Positions 51,098 through 59,254 of a stretch of 64,000 nt of DNA are shown here, piece by piece. Where the stretch lies: positions 248,001 to 312,000 of the forward strand of contig NZ_CP053435.1 of the NCBI RefSeq assembly GCF_013127955.1, written 5' to 3'. How positions within the stretch are numbered: position 1 is the first letter of the stretch; every line of letters starts with the position of its first letter. The translations under genes were made by a program, and so were the position numbers. The DNA comes from Spirosoma taeanense. GTDB taxonomy: Bacteria; Bacteroidota; Bacteroidia; Cytophagales; Spirosomataceae. The notes below the pieces were generated by a model. That model made no database searches, was not told the origin of the DNA, and saw only the letters and a list, made by a program, of their open reading frames with translations.

Positions 51098-51706
51098 ATG
51101 AAGAATTTGGCTGACGAAGAGTTAGTGCGTTTATACATCGAAACGCAGAAAAACGCCTATTTCGAGAAACTATATGAACGATACTGCGACAAAGTTTATC
51201 GGAAGTGCCTGTCGTTTACAAAAGATCCGATGCGGGCTGAAGACCTGGCCCACGACATCTTTCTGAAACTGGTTGTGAAGCTGAGCAGCTTTAAACAGCA
51301 GGCGAAGTTTTCAACCTGGCTCTACTCGATTACGTATAATCACTGTCTGGATCATGTGCGTTCTCCACACCGTCATCAGGAGTTCTATGTTAGCGAAGAA
51401 TGGGATCGCCTTGACTTGAGTGACGACGATGGACTTGCTGAAATTGAAGAGATGGAAGCGACCCGGTTACAGCAGGCGTTGCAGCAGCTCACGGCTGATG
51501 AGCAGACGCTGCTTCTGATGAAGTATCAGGATGACATCAGTCTCAAAGAAATAGCCTCGTTGACTAATACGACCGAAAGCGCGGTGAAAATGCGGCTCAA
51601 ACGATCGCGTGACAAGCTCCGCAAATACTACCTGGAAGGAATCGTCTTCTGGTTATTGCTAGTAATAAAAGCTGCGTTGGCGGTTCGCTGGCCATTTCGG
51701 CATTAG
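51098..51706 (+). CDS. RNA polymerase sigma-70 factor, ECF type, with hydrophobic C-terminal tail
   Basis: A 202-residue paralogue of the gene at 50345. Region 2 (FEKLYERYCDKVYRKCLSFT, AEDLAHDIFLKLVVKL, FSTWLYSITYNHCLDHVR) and region 4 (LTADEQTLLLMKYQDDISLK, TTESAVKMRLKRSRDKL) are intact. Beyond residue 180 it has a tail absent from the first copy: GIVFWLLLVIKAALAVRWPF, hydrophobic enough to associate with the membrane although it contains one Lys. The tail could come from a 3' mutation extending the frame. The next gene starts 2 bp after the stop. Confidence 0.88.
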   Translation: MKNLADEELVRLYIETQKNAYFEKLYERYCDKVYRKCLSFTKDPMRAEDLAHDIFLKLVVKLSSFKQQAKFSTWLYSITYNHCLDHVRSPHRHQEFYVSEEWDRLDLSDDDGLAEIEEMEATRLQQALQQLTADEQTLLLMKYQDDISLKEIASLTNTTESAVKMRLKRSRDKLRKYYLEGIVFWLLLVIKAALAVRWPFRH

Positions 51707-51708
51707 TC

Positions 51709-51903
51709 ATGGAAAACAAAAACCCGTTTAAAGCCATCGAACCGGATGCGCAATGTCCGGTGCATCTCAGGGAAGAACTGATCTCCGAAATCGACCTGAT
51801 CCGTAACTCGCTGCAAGTTGTTGAGGTCTACGCCTACGATATTTTCGCTGCGTTTACTACGTTCCTAACCGGGCTAACACCCCATGATGAACTCCGTTCC
51901 TAA
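51709..51903 (+). CDS. Small protein of unknown function (64 aa)
   Basis: A 64-residue protein beginning MENKNPFKAIEPDAQCPVHL and continuing REELISEIDLIRNSLQVVEV, then a mildly hydrophobic segment (YAYDIFAAFTTFLTGL). It lies 2 bp after the sigma gene and 11 bp before the MscS-type gene, so it is part of the same operon. No family was recognised. The REELISEIDLIR helix followed by a hydrophobic stretch would suit a small partner of a membrane protein or of the sigma factor; this is inference. Confidence 0.65.
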   Translation: MENKNPFKAIEPDAQCPVHLREELISEIDLIRNSLQVVEVYAYDIFAAFTTFLTGLTPHDELRS

Positions 51904-51914
51904 TCTTTTCGCTG

Positions 51915-52742
51915 ATGAACAACTTACCCAATCTACAGGAGATCCTGACGAACATTGTGGCCGGGCTCATTAACCAGTTGGTTAATTTCATTCCCCGACT
52001 GATCAGCGCGATTGTCATATTCGTTATTGGGCTACTAATTGCCAGACTGCTCCGGGCCGTCGTCAAAACCGTATTGAGCCGGATTGGCATCGATAAAGTC
52101 GGGGAAAAACTGAACGATATTAATCTGGTCAGGAAGCTGAATACCGATATTAAAATCAGCACGGTACTGGCGCAGATTCTTTACTTCTTCGTTGTCCTAA
52201 TCTTTGCAACGGCTGCTACCGAGATGCTGGGCGTTGCGGCCCTGACAGATCTGATTGTAGGGATTACGAATCTGGTTCCTAAACTCATCGTAGCCGGATT
52301 AATGATGGTTGTCGGGCTCTTTATCGCCGAAGCCCTAAAAAAGTTTATTATCACTTTATGCGAGTCGTTTAATATCAGCGCTGGTCGGATGCTGGGAACG
52401 ATTGTTTTCTTCTTTTTTCTGATTATTACGCTAATCAACGCGCTGGGACAGGCCGGTCTCAATACGGAACTGCTGGAGTCAAGTTTTAACCTGATTATTG
52501 GCGGAATTATCTTCGCCTTTACGTTTGGTTACGGTTTTGCATCCCGCGATGTAATGGCCAATATTTTGTCTTCATTTTACTCCAGGAATAAATACCGGGA
52601 AGGCCAGACGATCCAGATCGACGACGTTAAAGGCACGATTATAAAGATTGACAGCACTTCACTGATGTTACGGACCGGCGAGACAACGACGGTTTTTCCC
52701 CTGCAAGCGTTACAGACAAAAAAGGTAGAGGTGTTCGACTAA
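51915..52742 (+). CDS. Mechanosensitive channel-like protein (conserved TM helix / MscS type)
   Basis: A 275-residue membrane protein. Three to four helices carry the conserved-TM-helix repeat (LVNFIPRLISAIVIFVIGLL; LVPKLIVAGLMMVVGLFIAE; LIIGGIIFAFTFGYGFASRD). A short MscS-like beta domain follows: YREGQTIQIDDVKGTIIKID, then TGETTTVFPLQALQTKKVEV. It ends after the beta domain, so the large MscS C-terminal vestibule is missing. It probably gates ions in response to membrane tension. It is co-transcribed with the upstream sigma factor and 64-aa gene. Confidence 0.87.
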   Translation: MNNLPNLQEILTNIVAGLINQLVNFIPRLISAIVIFVIGLLIARLLRAVVKTVLSRIGIDKVGEKLNDINLVRKLNTDIKISTVLAQILYFFVVLIFATAATEMLGVAALTDLIVGITNLVPKLIVAGLMMVVGLFIAEALKKFIITLCESFNISAGRMLGTIVFFFFLIITLINALGQAGLNTELLESSFNLIIGGIIFAFTFGYGFASRDVMANILSSFYSRNKYREGQTIQIDDVKGTIIKIDSTSLMLRTGETTTVFPLQALQTKKVEVFD

Positions 52743-52860
52743 GTGGCTATGCTTCATTGCGTTGTAGCCGTAAGCCAATTCTTCTGGGCAAACCGTTACC
52801 TTAATTACTTTTAATCGTCTCACTACCGCTTACCATTTCTAACCTAAAATTAACCATCTT

Positions 52861-53193
52861 ATGTTGAGTGAATTTCGTCAGTTCATTGCCCAGGGAAACG
52901 TCCTGGATCTGGCTGTGGGTATCATCATCGGCGCGGCTTTTACCAAGATTGTGAACTCGCTAGTTGAAGACATTCTTAACCCAATTATCGGTCTGCTTAT
53001 CGGTGGCGTAGACCTGACCCAATGGAAACTCGTCATAAAAGAAGCCGTTGGCACCACACCCGAAGTCGCCATCCGGTACGGGAACTTCCTGAATAATGTT
53101 GTTCAATTTCTCATCGTCGCGTGGGTGATTTTCCTGATTGTGAAAGCCGCCAACCGCGCTCGGCTATCCAGCTCACTCGCCCCCAAGGAATAA
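52861..53193 (+). CDS. mscL: Large-conductance mechanosensitive channel
   Basis: A 110-residue inner-membrane protein that opens as a wide pore under hypo-osmotic shock. The N-terminal amphipathic helix and TM1 read LSEFRQFIAQGNVLDLAVGI and IIGAAFTKIVNSLVEDILNP; TM2 is FLNNVVQFLIVAWVIFLIVK. The loop between them is short and the C-terminal bundle is reduced (about 15 residues after TM2), so it is shorter than the E. coli protein. It follows the MscS-type gene by 118 bp and has its own terminator. Confidence 0.95.
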   Translation: MLSEFRQFIAQGNVLDLAVGIIIGAAFTKIVNSLVEDILNPIIGLLIGGVDLTQWKLVIKEAVGTTPEVAIRYGNFLNNVVQFLIVAWVIFLIVKAANRARLSSSLAPKE

Positions 53194-53213
53194 TTCCTGG
53201 TAGAAGTTACGGT

Positions 53214-53243
53214 AAAAGCCTCCCGAACGTTCGGGAGGCTTTT
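53214..53243. terminator. Palindromic terminator between mscL and murD
   Basis: AAAAGCCTCCCGAAC (53214-53228) followed directly by its exact reverse complement (53229-53243), with A and T runs at the ends. A bidirectional Rho-independent terminator 20 bp after mscL. It separates mscL from the rest of the dcw genes. Confidence 0.9.
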
Positions 53244-53283
53244 GTTTTATGCGTTATTTTGCCCGGGTAAATCAGCGTGGCCA

Positions 53284-54639
53284 GTGAAAAAAGTAATAAT
53301 TCTGGGTGGTGGTGAAAGCGGGGTCGGCGCGGCTCTGCTGGCGCAGGCAAAAGGGTTTGACGTCTTTCTATCGGACCGGGGGTCGCTGAAAGAAAACTAC
53401 CGGCTGGCGCTGGAAGCTGCCGACATTCCTTATGAGGAAGACCGGCATAGCGAAGAGCGGATTCTGGATGCCGACGTAGTGATAAAAAGCCCCGGAATCC
53501 CGGCAACCGTGCCGCTGGTGCTGAAACTTCGGGAGCAGGGGACGCCGGTCATCTCCGAAATCGAATTTGCCGCCCACTACACGAAGGCTAAACTCATTGG
53601 CATTACGGGCAGCAACGGCAAGACCACCACTACGCTGCTGACCCATCATCTGCTCAAAACCGCAGGCCTAAACGTGGGCCTGGCCGGAAACGTGGGCGAT
53701 AGCTTCGCCGAGCAGGTGATCGATGATGAGTTTGACTATTACGTACTTGAGTTAAGCAGCTTTCAGCTCGACGATATGTATGAAACGCACCTCGACGTAA
53801 TGATGCTGCTCAACATTACCCCTGATCACCTGGACCGCTACGGGTACAACTTTCAGAATTACGTTGACTCAAAATTCCGGATTCTACAGAATGCCGGATC
53901 GGGCGACGACTTTATCTATTTTGCGGAGAGCGAACCCATTCAGAGCGAACTGGCCCGGCGTAATCCGGAGGTGAACCGCCTGCCCATTTCGCTCGAAAAA
54001 ACGGTTTCGCCGGGTGGCTATCTGGCCGACGGACAGTTGGTAGCGCACAACCGGGGCCAATCATTCACTATGCAGCAGGCTGAGACTACGTTACGTGGGC
54101 CGCACAATGCCATCAATACGCTGGCGGCCGTGCTGGCGGCTCAATCGGTAGGCGTCTCTGAAGAGGCTATCCGCAGAGGACTCAAAACGTTTCAGAATGC
54201 CGCCCACCGGCTCGAACCAGCCGGAACGATCAATGGGGTTCAGTTCATCAACGATTCAAAAGCAACTAACGTAGATTCGGTGTTCTATGCCTTATCGAGC
54301 ATGGAGTCGCCGACGGTCTGGATTGCGGGTGGCCAGGACAAAGGCAATGAGTATAGCCAGTTGAACGAAGTTGTTCGCCAGAAGGTAAAATCACTGATCT
54401 GTCTGGGAGTAGATAACCATAAATTAGTGGACTTCTTTAGTGATAAAGTATCCGCTATCTACGAAACGCAGGACATAGAAAAGGCCGTTGCCAAAGGTCT
54501 GGAATGGGCACAACCGGGCGAGGTCGTTCTGCTGTCGCCAGCCTGCGCCAGTTTTGATTTATTTAAAAATTACGAAGACCGGGGCAATCAATTTAAAGCT
54601 GCCGTCAAGGAATTAATCAGTAAATCGGCTAGTCAATAA
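53284..54639 (+). CDS. murD: UDP-N-acetylmuramoyl-L-alanine--D-glutamate ligase
   Basis: A cytoplasmic Mur ligase adding D-glutamate. It has 451 residues from a GTG start (KKVIILGGGESGVGAALLAQ). Motifs: IKSPGIPATVPL, LIGITGSNGKTTTTLLTHHL, LELSSFQLDDMYETHLDVMM, NITPDHLDRYGYNFQNYVDS, FINDSKATNVDSV and LLSPACASFDLFKNYEDRGN. The open frame begins 14 codons earlier at TTG inside the terminator, which is unlikely. It is the first gene of the second dcw segment and needs a promoter of its own after the mscL terminator; I did not find a clear one. Confidence 0.96.
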   Translation: MKKVIILGGGESGVGAALLAQAKGFDVFLSDRGSLKENYRLALEAADIPYEEDRHSEERILDADVVIKSPGIPATVPLVLKLREQGTPVISEIEFAAHYTKAKLIGITGSNGKTTTTLLTHHLLKTAGLNVGLAGNVGDSFAEQVIDDEFDYYVLELSSFQLDDMYETHLDVMMLLNITPDHLDRYGYNFQNYVDSKFRILQNAGSGDDFIYFAESEPIQSELARRNPEVNRLPISLEKTVSPGGYLADGQLVAHNRGQSFTMQQAETTLRGPHNAINTLAAVLAAQSVGVSEEAIRRGLKTFQNAAHRLEPAGTINGVQFINDSKATNVDSVFYALSSMESPTVWIAGGQDKGNEYSQLNEVVRQKVKSLICLGVDNHKLVDFFSDKVSAIYETQDIEKAVAKGLEWAQPGEVVLLSPACASFDLFKNYEDRGNQFKAAVKELISKSASQ

Positions 54640-54705
54640 GCTCCCTGTTATACGACTTCTGCAAACAATCCGCTGTCTGACTTGTCAACTTACTATTTCT
54701 AGCCC

Positions 54706-55827
54706 ATGGCTCTCCGCGACTGGATTCGTACCCACCTGAAAGGCGATCGTCAGATCTGGATGATTGTCCTGTATCTGTCGATCATGAGCGTCCTGGTCGT
54801 ATATAGCGCAACCCGGACGAAGGCTTTCCGCGAACTCGATGGCAACACCGAGGTTTTCCTGCTCAAACACGGCTCGCTGCTGCTCTTTGGTCTGGTCTGT
54901 ACGTATTTCGCTCATAAAATCAACTACATCTATTACGCCCGACTGTCGAAGTTTGGCCTGTGGTTGTCAATCCCGCTGCTGCTTTGGGCGTTCTTCAAGG
55001 GCACCAACCTGAACGATGCCTCACGTTGGGTGACGATTCCGATTATTAACCAAACGTTTCAGCCATCCGATTTAGCCAAGCTGGCCCTGATCTCGAACCT
55101 GGCGGCCATGCTGGCCAAGCGGCAGCGGTTTATGAACGATCCGAGCGTGCTGTTCAATCTGATTCTCTGGATTGGGGTCATTTGTTCGCTGATTATTCTT
55201 TCCAATACGTCAACGGCGCTGCTACTGGCCGCAACCTGCTTTCTGCTGATGTATATCGGTCGGGTACCGGTGCGTTACCTGGCCTACATGGTGGGTGTCT
55301 GCGTTGTTCTGGGTGGGGCAGGGCTGATGCTGGGGCAACGCTTCGGCACGGCTACCAACCGGGTGAAAAGTTTCATGGACTCCGATACGATTGTGTACCA
55401 GGTTGAACAGTCGTATATCGCCCTGGCCAACGGGGGGCTTACGGGTCAGGGGCCGGGTAATAGCCATCAGCGGAATACATTGCCGAACCCATTTTCGGAC
55501 TTTATCTATGCCATCATTGTTGAGGAGTATGGGCTGCTCCTGGGCGGTATTCCAGTCGTGCTGGCCTATATCTGGTTTCTCTGGCGAGGCATCAAGGCAA
55601 TTCATAAAACGACCCGACCCTTCGGTGGGCTTTTATCGGCAGGCTTAACGTTCAGTATAGTCTTTCAGGCGTTTGCCAGCATCTGCGTCGCCATTGGTCT
55701 GGCACCCGTAACGGGTCAGCCGCTGCCGTTGCTGAGCATGGGCGGTACGTCGCTGATTTTTACCGGTCTGGCTATTGGTATTGTTCTGAGCGTCAGCAGA
55801 GACGAAGCCGACGAAAGTAAAATGTAG
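54706..55827 (+). CDS. ftsW: Septal peptidoglycan glycosyltransferase (SEDS family)
   Basis: A polytopic SEDS polymerase working with FtsI. It has 373 residues and about ten helices. Motifs: LYLSIMSVLVVYSATRTKAF (TM1), RWVTIPIINQTFQPSDLAKL (the conserved FQPSE/D-L-K segment), ANGGLTGQGPGNSHQRNTLP, DFIYAIIVEEYGLL and GLAPVTGQPLPLLSMGGTSL. In the second motif FQPSDLAKL has Asp where many homologues have Glu. It lies in the usual murD-ftsW-murG order. Confidence 0.95.
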   Translation: MALRDWIRTHLKGDRQIWMIVLYLSIMSVLVVYSATRTKAFRELDGNTEVFLLKHGSLLLFGLVCTYFAHKINYIYYARLSKFGLWLSIPLLLWAFFKGTNLNDASRWVTIPIINQTFQPSDLAKLALISNLAAMLAKRQRFMNDPSVLFNLILWIGVICSLIILSNTSTALLLAATCFLLMYIGRVPVRYLAYMVGVCVVLGGAGLMLGQRFGTATNRVKSFMDSDTIVYQVEQSYIALANGGLTGQGPGNSHQRNTLPNPFSDFIYAIIVEEYGLLLGGIPVVLAYIWFLWRGIKAIHKTTRPFGGLLSAGLTFSIVFQAFASICVAIGLAPVTGQPLPLLSMGGTSLIFTGLAIGIVLSVSRDEADESKM

Positions 55828-55882
55828 CTAGATGGTAACGGTCAGACTATATCAGTAAGCCGAATACCCAAAATCATACAGA

Positions 55883-56977
55883 ATGAAGGTAATTATCAGC
55901 GGTGGCGGAACCGGAGGACATATTTATCCGGCCATTGCCATTGCCAATGAACTAAAGGCAATGGACCCGGCTACCGAGATTTTATTTGTCGGGGCCGAAG
56001 GCAAGATGGAAATGGAGAAAGTACCACGGGCTGGCTACCCAATTCTAGGATTGCCCGTGGTCGGCATAAAGCGCGAACTGACGCTGGACAACCTGTCTTT
56101 CCCCTTTAAATTGGGTCGTAGTCTGGTCCGGGCGCAGCAGATTGTCCGGGATTTTCAGCCGAACGTAGCCGTAGGGGTGGGTGGTTATGCCAGCGGCCCT
56201 TTGCTGCTGGCAGCCTCCTTAAAGGGCGTTCCAACCTTGATTCAGGAGCAGAATTCATATGCCGGATTAACCAATAAAGTCCTGGCTCGCTGGGCCCGGC
56301 GCGTCTGCGTGGCATATCCGGGCATGGACGCGTTTTTTGCAGCCGATAAAATACGTCTGACCGGCAATCCCGTTCGTAGTGATATTCAGTTTGCCGATCA
56401 GCAGGTTGAAGCGGGTCAAAAACTATTCGATCTGGAGGCCGCGCGAAAGACATTACTGGTGATTGGTGGTAGCCAGGGCGCCCGAACCCTGAACGAGAGC
56501 CTGGAAGCAGGTCTGCAACGGTTTGTAGAAGCTGGCCTTCAGGTTATCTGGCAAACGGGCCCGGCGTTCATTGAGCGCGCCCGGCAGGCCGTGGCCTCAG
56601 TTGGTTCCCCCCTGATCAAAGTGTACGATTTCATTTACGACATGGATAAAGCCTATGCCGTAGCTGATGCAGTTGTGTCGCGGGCAGGGGCCTTGTCAGT
56701 TTCGGAGCTATGCCTGGTGGGCCGACCGGCTATATTGGTGCCTTTTCCGGCAGCCGCCGAAGATCACCAAACCAAGAATGCAATGGCGCTGGTTGACCGA
56801 AATGCAGCCTTGCTGGTCCGCGATCAGGTCGCCCGCGAGGAGCTGGTTACGGCCAGCCTGAATCTGTTGAATAATTCTGCGCAGCGTCAACAGTTAAGCC
56901 GTGAAATTAAGACCTTTGCCAAACCGCATGCTGCCCGCGAAATTGCGGAAGAAGTAATTAAAATAACGAGGCAGTAA
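55883..56977 (+). CDS. murG: UDP-GlcNAc transferase forming lipid II
   Basis: A peripheral inner-membrane GT28 enzyme adding GlcNAc to lipid I. It has 364 residues. Motifs: KVIISGGGTGGHIYPAIAIA (first G-loop), GVGGYASGPLLLAASLKGVP, LIQEQNSYAGLTNKVLARWA, TGNPVRSDI, VIGGSQGARTLNESL and SRAGALSVSELCLVGRPAIL with PFPAAAEDHQTKNAM. All sugar-binding elements are intact. It is followed by murC after about 80 bp. Confidence 0.96.
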   Translation: MKVIISGGGTGGHIYPAIAIANELKAMDPATEILFVGAEGKMEMEKVPRAGYPILGLPVVGIKRELTLDNLSFPFKLGRSLVRAQQIVRDFQPNVAVGVGGYASGPLLLAASLKGVPTLIQEQNSYAGLTNKVLARWARRVCVAYPGMDAFFAADKIRLTGNPVRSDIQFADQQVEAGQKLFDLEAARKTLLVIGGSQGARTLNESLEAGLQRFVEAGLQVIWQTGPAFIERARQAVASVGSPLIKVYDFIYDMDKAYAVADAVVSRAGALSVSELCLVGRPAILVPFPAAAEDHQTKNAMALVDRNAALLVRDQVAREELVTASLNLLNNSAQRQQLSREIKTFAKPHAAREIAEEVIKITRQ

Positions 56978-57058
56978 CAAATTGCTATTGCTAACTTTAC
57001 GTCCTGATCGGTACAGTAGCCAATAGCGGGCTATGGTGCTGATGCGTATCCACTAGTT

Positions 57059-58447
57059 ATGACGTTAGACCGGTTCAAATACATTTATTTCCTGGGTATC
57101 GGCGGGATTGGTATGAGCGCGCTGGCCCGGTGGTTTCGGGTTAACGGCTATGCCGTAGCGGGCTACGACAAAACGCCCACTGCTCTAACCGAAGCCCTGC
57201 AGGCCGAAGGAATGGAGATTCACTTCTCGGAAGACATTGAGCAGATACCAGCTAAATTCCGGGAAAACCCAACCGAAACCCTGGTCATCTATACGCCCGC
57301 AGTACCCAAAGACCACGCGGAATATATTTTTCTGACCGAAAATGGGTTCCTGCTGCAAAAACGGTCGCAGGTGCTGGGTTTGCTGGCGGGGCAAATGACA
57401 ACGGTCGGCGTTGCCGGAACCCACGGCAAAACGACCACCTCATCTATGGTTGCGCATATTCTGCGCGATGCGGGGGTCAACTGTGCAGCTTTTTTAGGAG
57501 GCATCACAAACAATTACGGCACCAATTTTCTGCTTAACGAACCTGCCGATGATCTTCGGTCGGTCGTATGCGTCGTAGAGGCCGACGAGTTCGACCGTTC
57601 GTTTCTGACGTTGTACCCGCATCTGGCCATTGTTACCTCAACCGACGCCGACCATCTGGACATCTACGGAGCACATGAGGCCGTGCTTGAATCGTTCGGC
57701 CTGTTTGTTAGCCAGATTGAGGCCAGCGGGGTGTTGTTCATGAAGCAGGGCCTGACGCTCGCTGATAAAACAAAAGCCAACGTTCGGGCGTATTCGCTAC
57801 AGAACGGCGATTACCATAGCCAGAATCTGCGGGTTGACAATGCCGCCTTCGTGTTTGACCTCGTGCATCCTCAGGGCGTCATTTCTGATATTCAATTGAC
57901 GGTTCCGGGTTTTCATAACGTCGAAAACGCCGTAGCTGCCGGCGCGGTGGCGCTGGAACTGGGCGTTTCGGCAGAAGCCATTCGGTCGGCGCTAAACAGT
58001 TACCGGGGCGTCCGGCGCCGGTTTGAGTATGTGCTCAAAACCGATGCCGCCATACTGATTGACGATTACGCCCATCATCCGGCCGAAGTGCAGGCGTTTC
58101 TGTCGTCGGTGAAAGCGTTGTATCCGGACCGTGAACTGACCGCCATATTCCAGCCGCATCTGTTCAGCCGGACGCGCGATTTTGCCGAAGGGTTTGCCGA
58201 AAGTCTTTCCCTGGCCGACCATGTTATTTTGCTGGATATTTATCCGGCCCGCGAATTGCCGATCGAAGGCGTTACCTCAGAATTGATTTTTCGCGATATT
58301 CGGGCAAAATCAAAGCGCCAAAGCACCAAAGCCGAACTACCCGACGTTGTGCGGGAAATGAAGCCGTCGCTGCTGGTAACGATCGGCGCGGGGGATATTG
58401 ATCAGCTTCTTCCCGTGCTGAAAAAAGAATTGGAGACCAATAGATAA
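57059..58447 (+). CDS. murC: UDP-N-acetylmuramate--L-alanine ligase
   Basis: First Mur ligase of the stem-peptide pathway. It has 462 residues. Motifs: KYIYFLGIGGIGMSALARWF (nucleotide/UDP-binding start), TVGVAGTHGKTTTSSMVAHI (ATP loop), VVEADEFDRSFLTLYP, STDADHLDIYGAHEAV, LIDDYAHHPAEVQAFLSSVK and AIFQPHLFSRTRDF. Length and motifs are typical. Position between murG and ftsQ is the normal dcw order. Confidence 0.96.
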   Translation: MTLDRFKYIYFLGIGGIGMSALARWFRVNGYAVAGYDKTPTALTEALQAEGMEIHFSEDIEQIPAKFRENPTETLVIYTPAVPKDHAEYIFLTENGFLLQKRSQVLGLLAGQMTTVGVAGTHGKTTTSSMVAHILRDAGVNCAAFLGGITNNYGTNFLLNEPADDLRSVVCVVEADEFDRSFLTLYPHLAIVTSTDADHLDIYGAHEAVLESFGLFVSQIEASGVLFMKQGLTLADKTKANVRAYSLQNGDYHSQNLRVDNAAFVFDLVHPQGVISDIQLTVPGFHNVENAVAAGAVALELGVSAEAIRSALNSYRGVRRRFEYVLKTDAAILIDDYAHHPAEVQAFLSSVKALYPDRELTAIFQPHLFSRTRDFAEGFAESLSLADHVILLDIYPARELPIEGVTSELIFRDIRAKSKRQSTKAELPDVVREMKPSLLVTIGAGDIDQLLPVLKKELETNR

Positions 58448-58480
58448 AAATATCTGTGTAACGACTTAGCTTATTTACAG

Positions 58481-59254
58481 ATGTTTTCTACCTTTAATTC
58501 AACCAGAAAATGGTTACTGACGATTGGTGGGGCAGTGGGTCTGTTTGGCCTGATTGCCTTTACCGAAGTTCGGCAGGGCCAAAAGCGCGTTCAGGCGGTG
58601 GTTATTCAGCTCGATCAGATTGATGGTCACCGTTTTCTAACGCGCCGGGACGTAACGGGGTACCTGACCAATGGCGGAGCCGATCCGGTGATTGGTAAGG
58701 ATTACGCCGAGGTAGATTTCCATCAGCTTGAAGCGCGGCTTCGGCAACACGGTCTGGTCAAAACCTGTCAGGTGTCCCGGGATCTGAGGGGTAATCTGAT
58801 CGTTACGGTCGAACAACCCCGCCCGCTGGCTCGGTTTATCTCGCCGGGAGACGGTATTCGGCCGGTATCGGGGCAGTACGTAAGTGAAGAAGGAACGTTT
58901 TTTCCGATTTCGATGAATTATTCGGCCCGGGTGCCGATGCTGACCGGTGCTTATTTTACGAAGAATCGGTCGCTGGCGAGTGAGCGTAACCGGCCGTTGC
59001 TGGACCTGCTTAGACGTATCCAGGACGACCCATTCTGGCGGGCGCAGATTACCGAACTATCGGTCGATGAGCAGGGGCAGGTGACGATGTGGCCGCAGTT
59101 AGGCAATCATCAGATTGAGTTTGGACCACCAACCGATCTGGATGCGAAGTTTAGAAAACTGAAATTAGTGTATACGGATGTTCTACCGGCGAAAGGTTGG
59201 GACCGCTACAGCCGGGTGAGCGTTCAATATAGAAATCAAATCGTGTGCGAATGA
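58481..59254 (+). CDS. ftsQ: FtsQ-like cell division protein
   Basis: A 257-residue bitopic protein with an N-terminal helix (WLLTIGGAVGLFGLIAFT) and a periplasmic POTRA-like domain (VVIQLDQIDGHRFLTRRDVT, then VDFHQLEARLRQHGLVKTCQ). FtsQ beta-domain text follows: VTVEQPRPLARFI, YVSEEGTFFPISMNYSARVP and ITELSVDEQGQVTMWPQLGN. It scaffolds FtsL and FtsB-like proteins at the septum. Its TGA overlaps the ftsA ATG as ATGA, showing translational coupling. Confidence 0.88.
   Translation: MFSTFNSTRKWLLTIGGAVGLFGLIAFTEVRQGQKRVQAVVIQLDQIDGHRFLTRRDVTGYLTNGGADPVIGKDYAEVDFHQLEARLRQHGLVKTCQVSRDLRGNLIVTVEQPRPLARFISPGDGIRPVSGQYVSEEGTFFPISMNYSARVPMLTGAYFTKNRSLASERNRPLLDLLRRIQDDPFWRAQITELSVDEQGQVTMWPQLGNHQIEFGPPTDLDAKFRKLKLVYTDVLPAKGWDRYSRVSVQYRNQIVCE

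Noticed and set aside
51098-51706. Frameshift sequencing error creating the hydrophobic tail of the second sigma factor
   Set aside because: Not excluded, but the frame ends 2 bp before the next gene with compact spacing and no alternative frame continues a sigma-like end, so it is kept as a real tail pending comparison.
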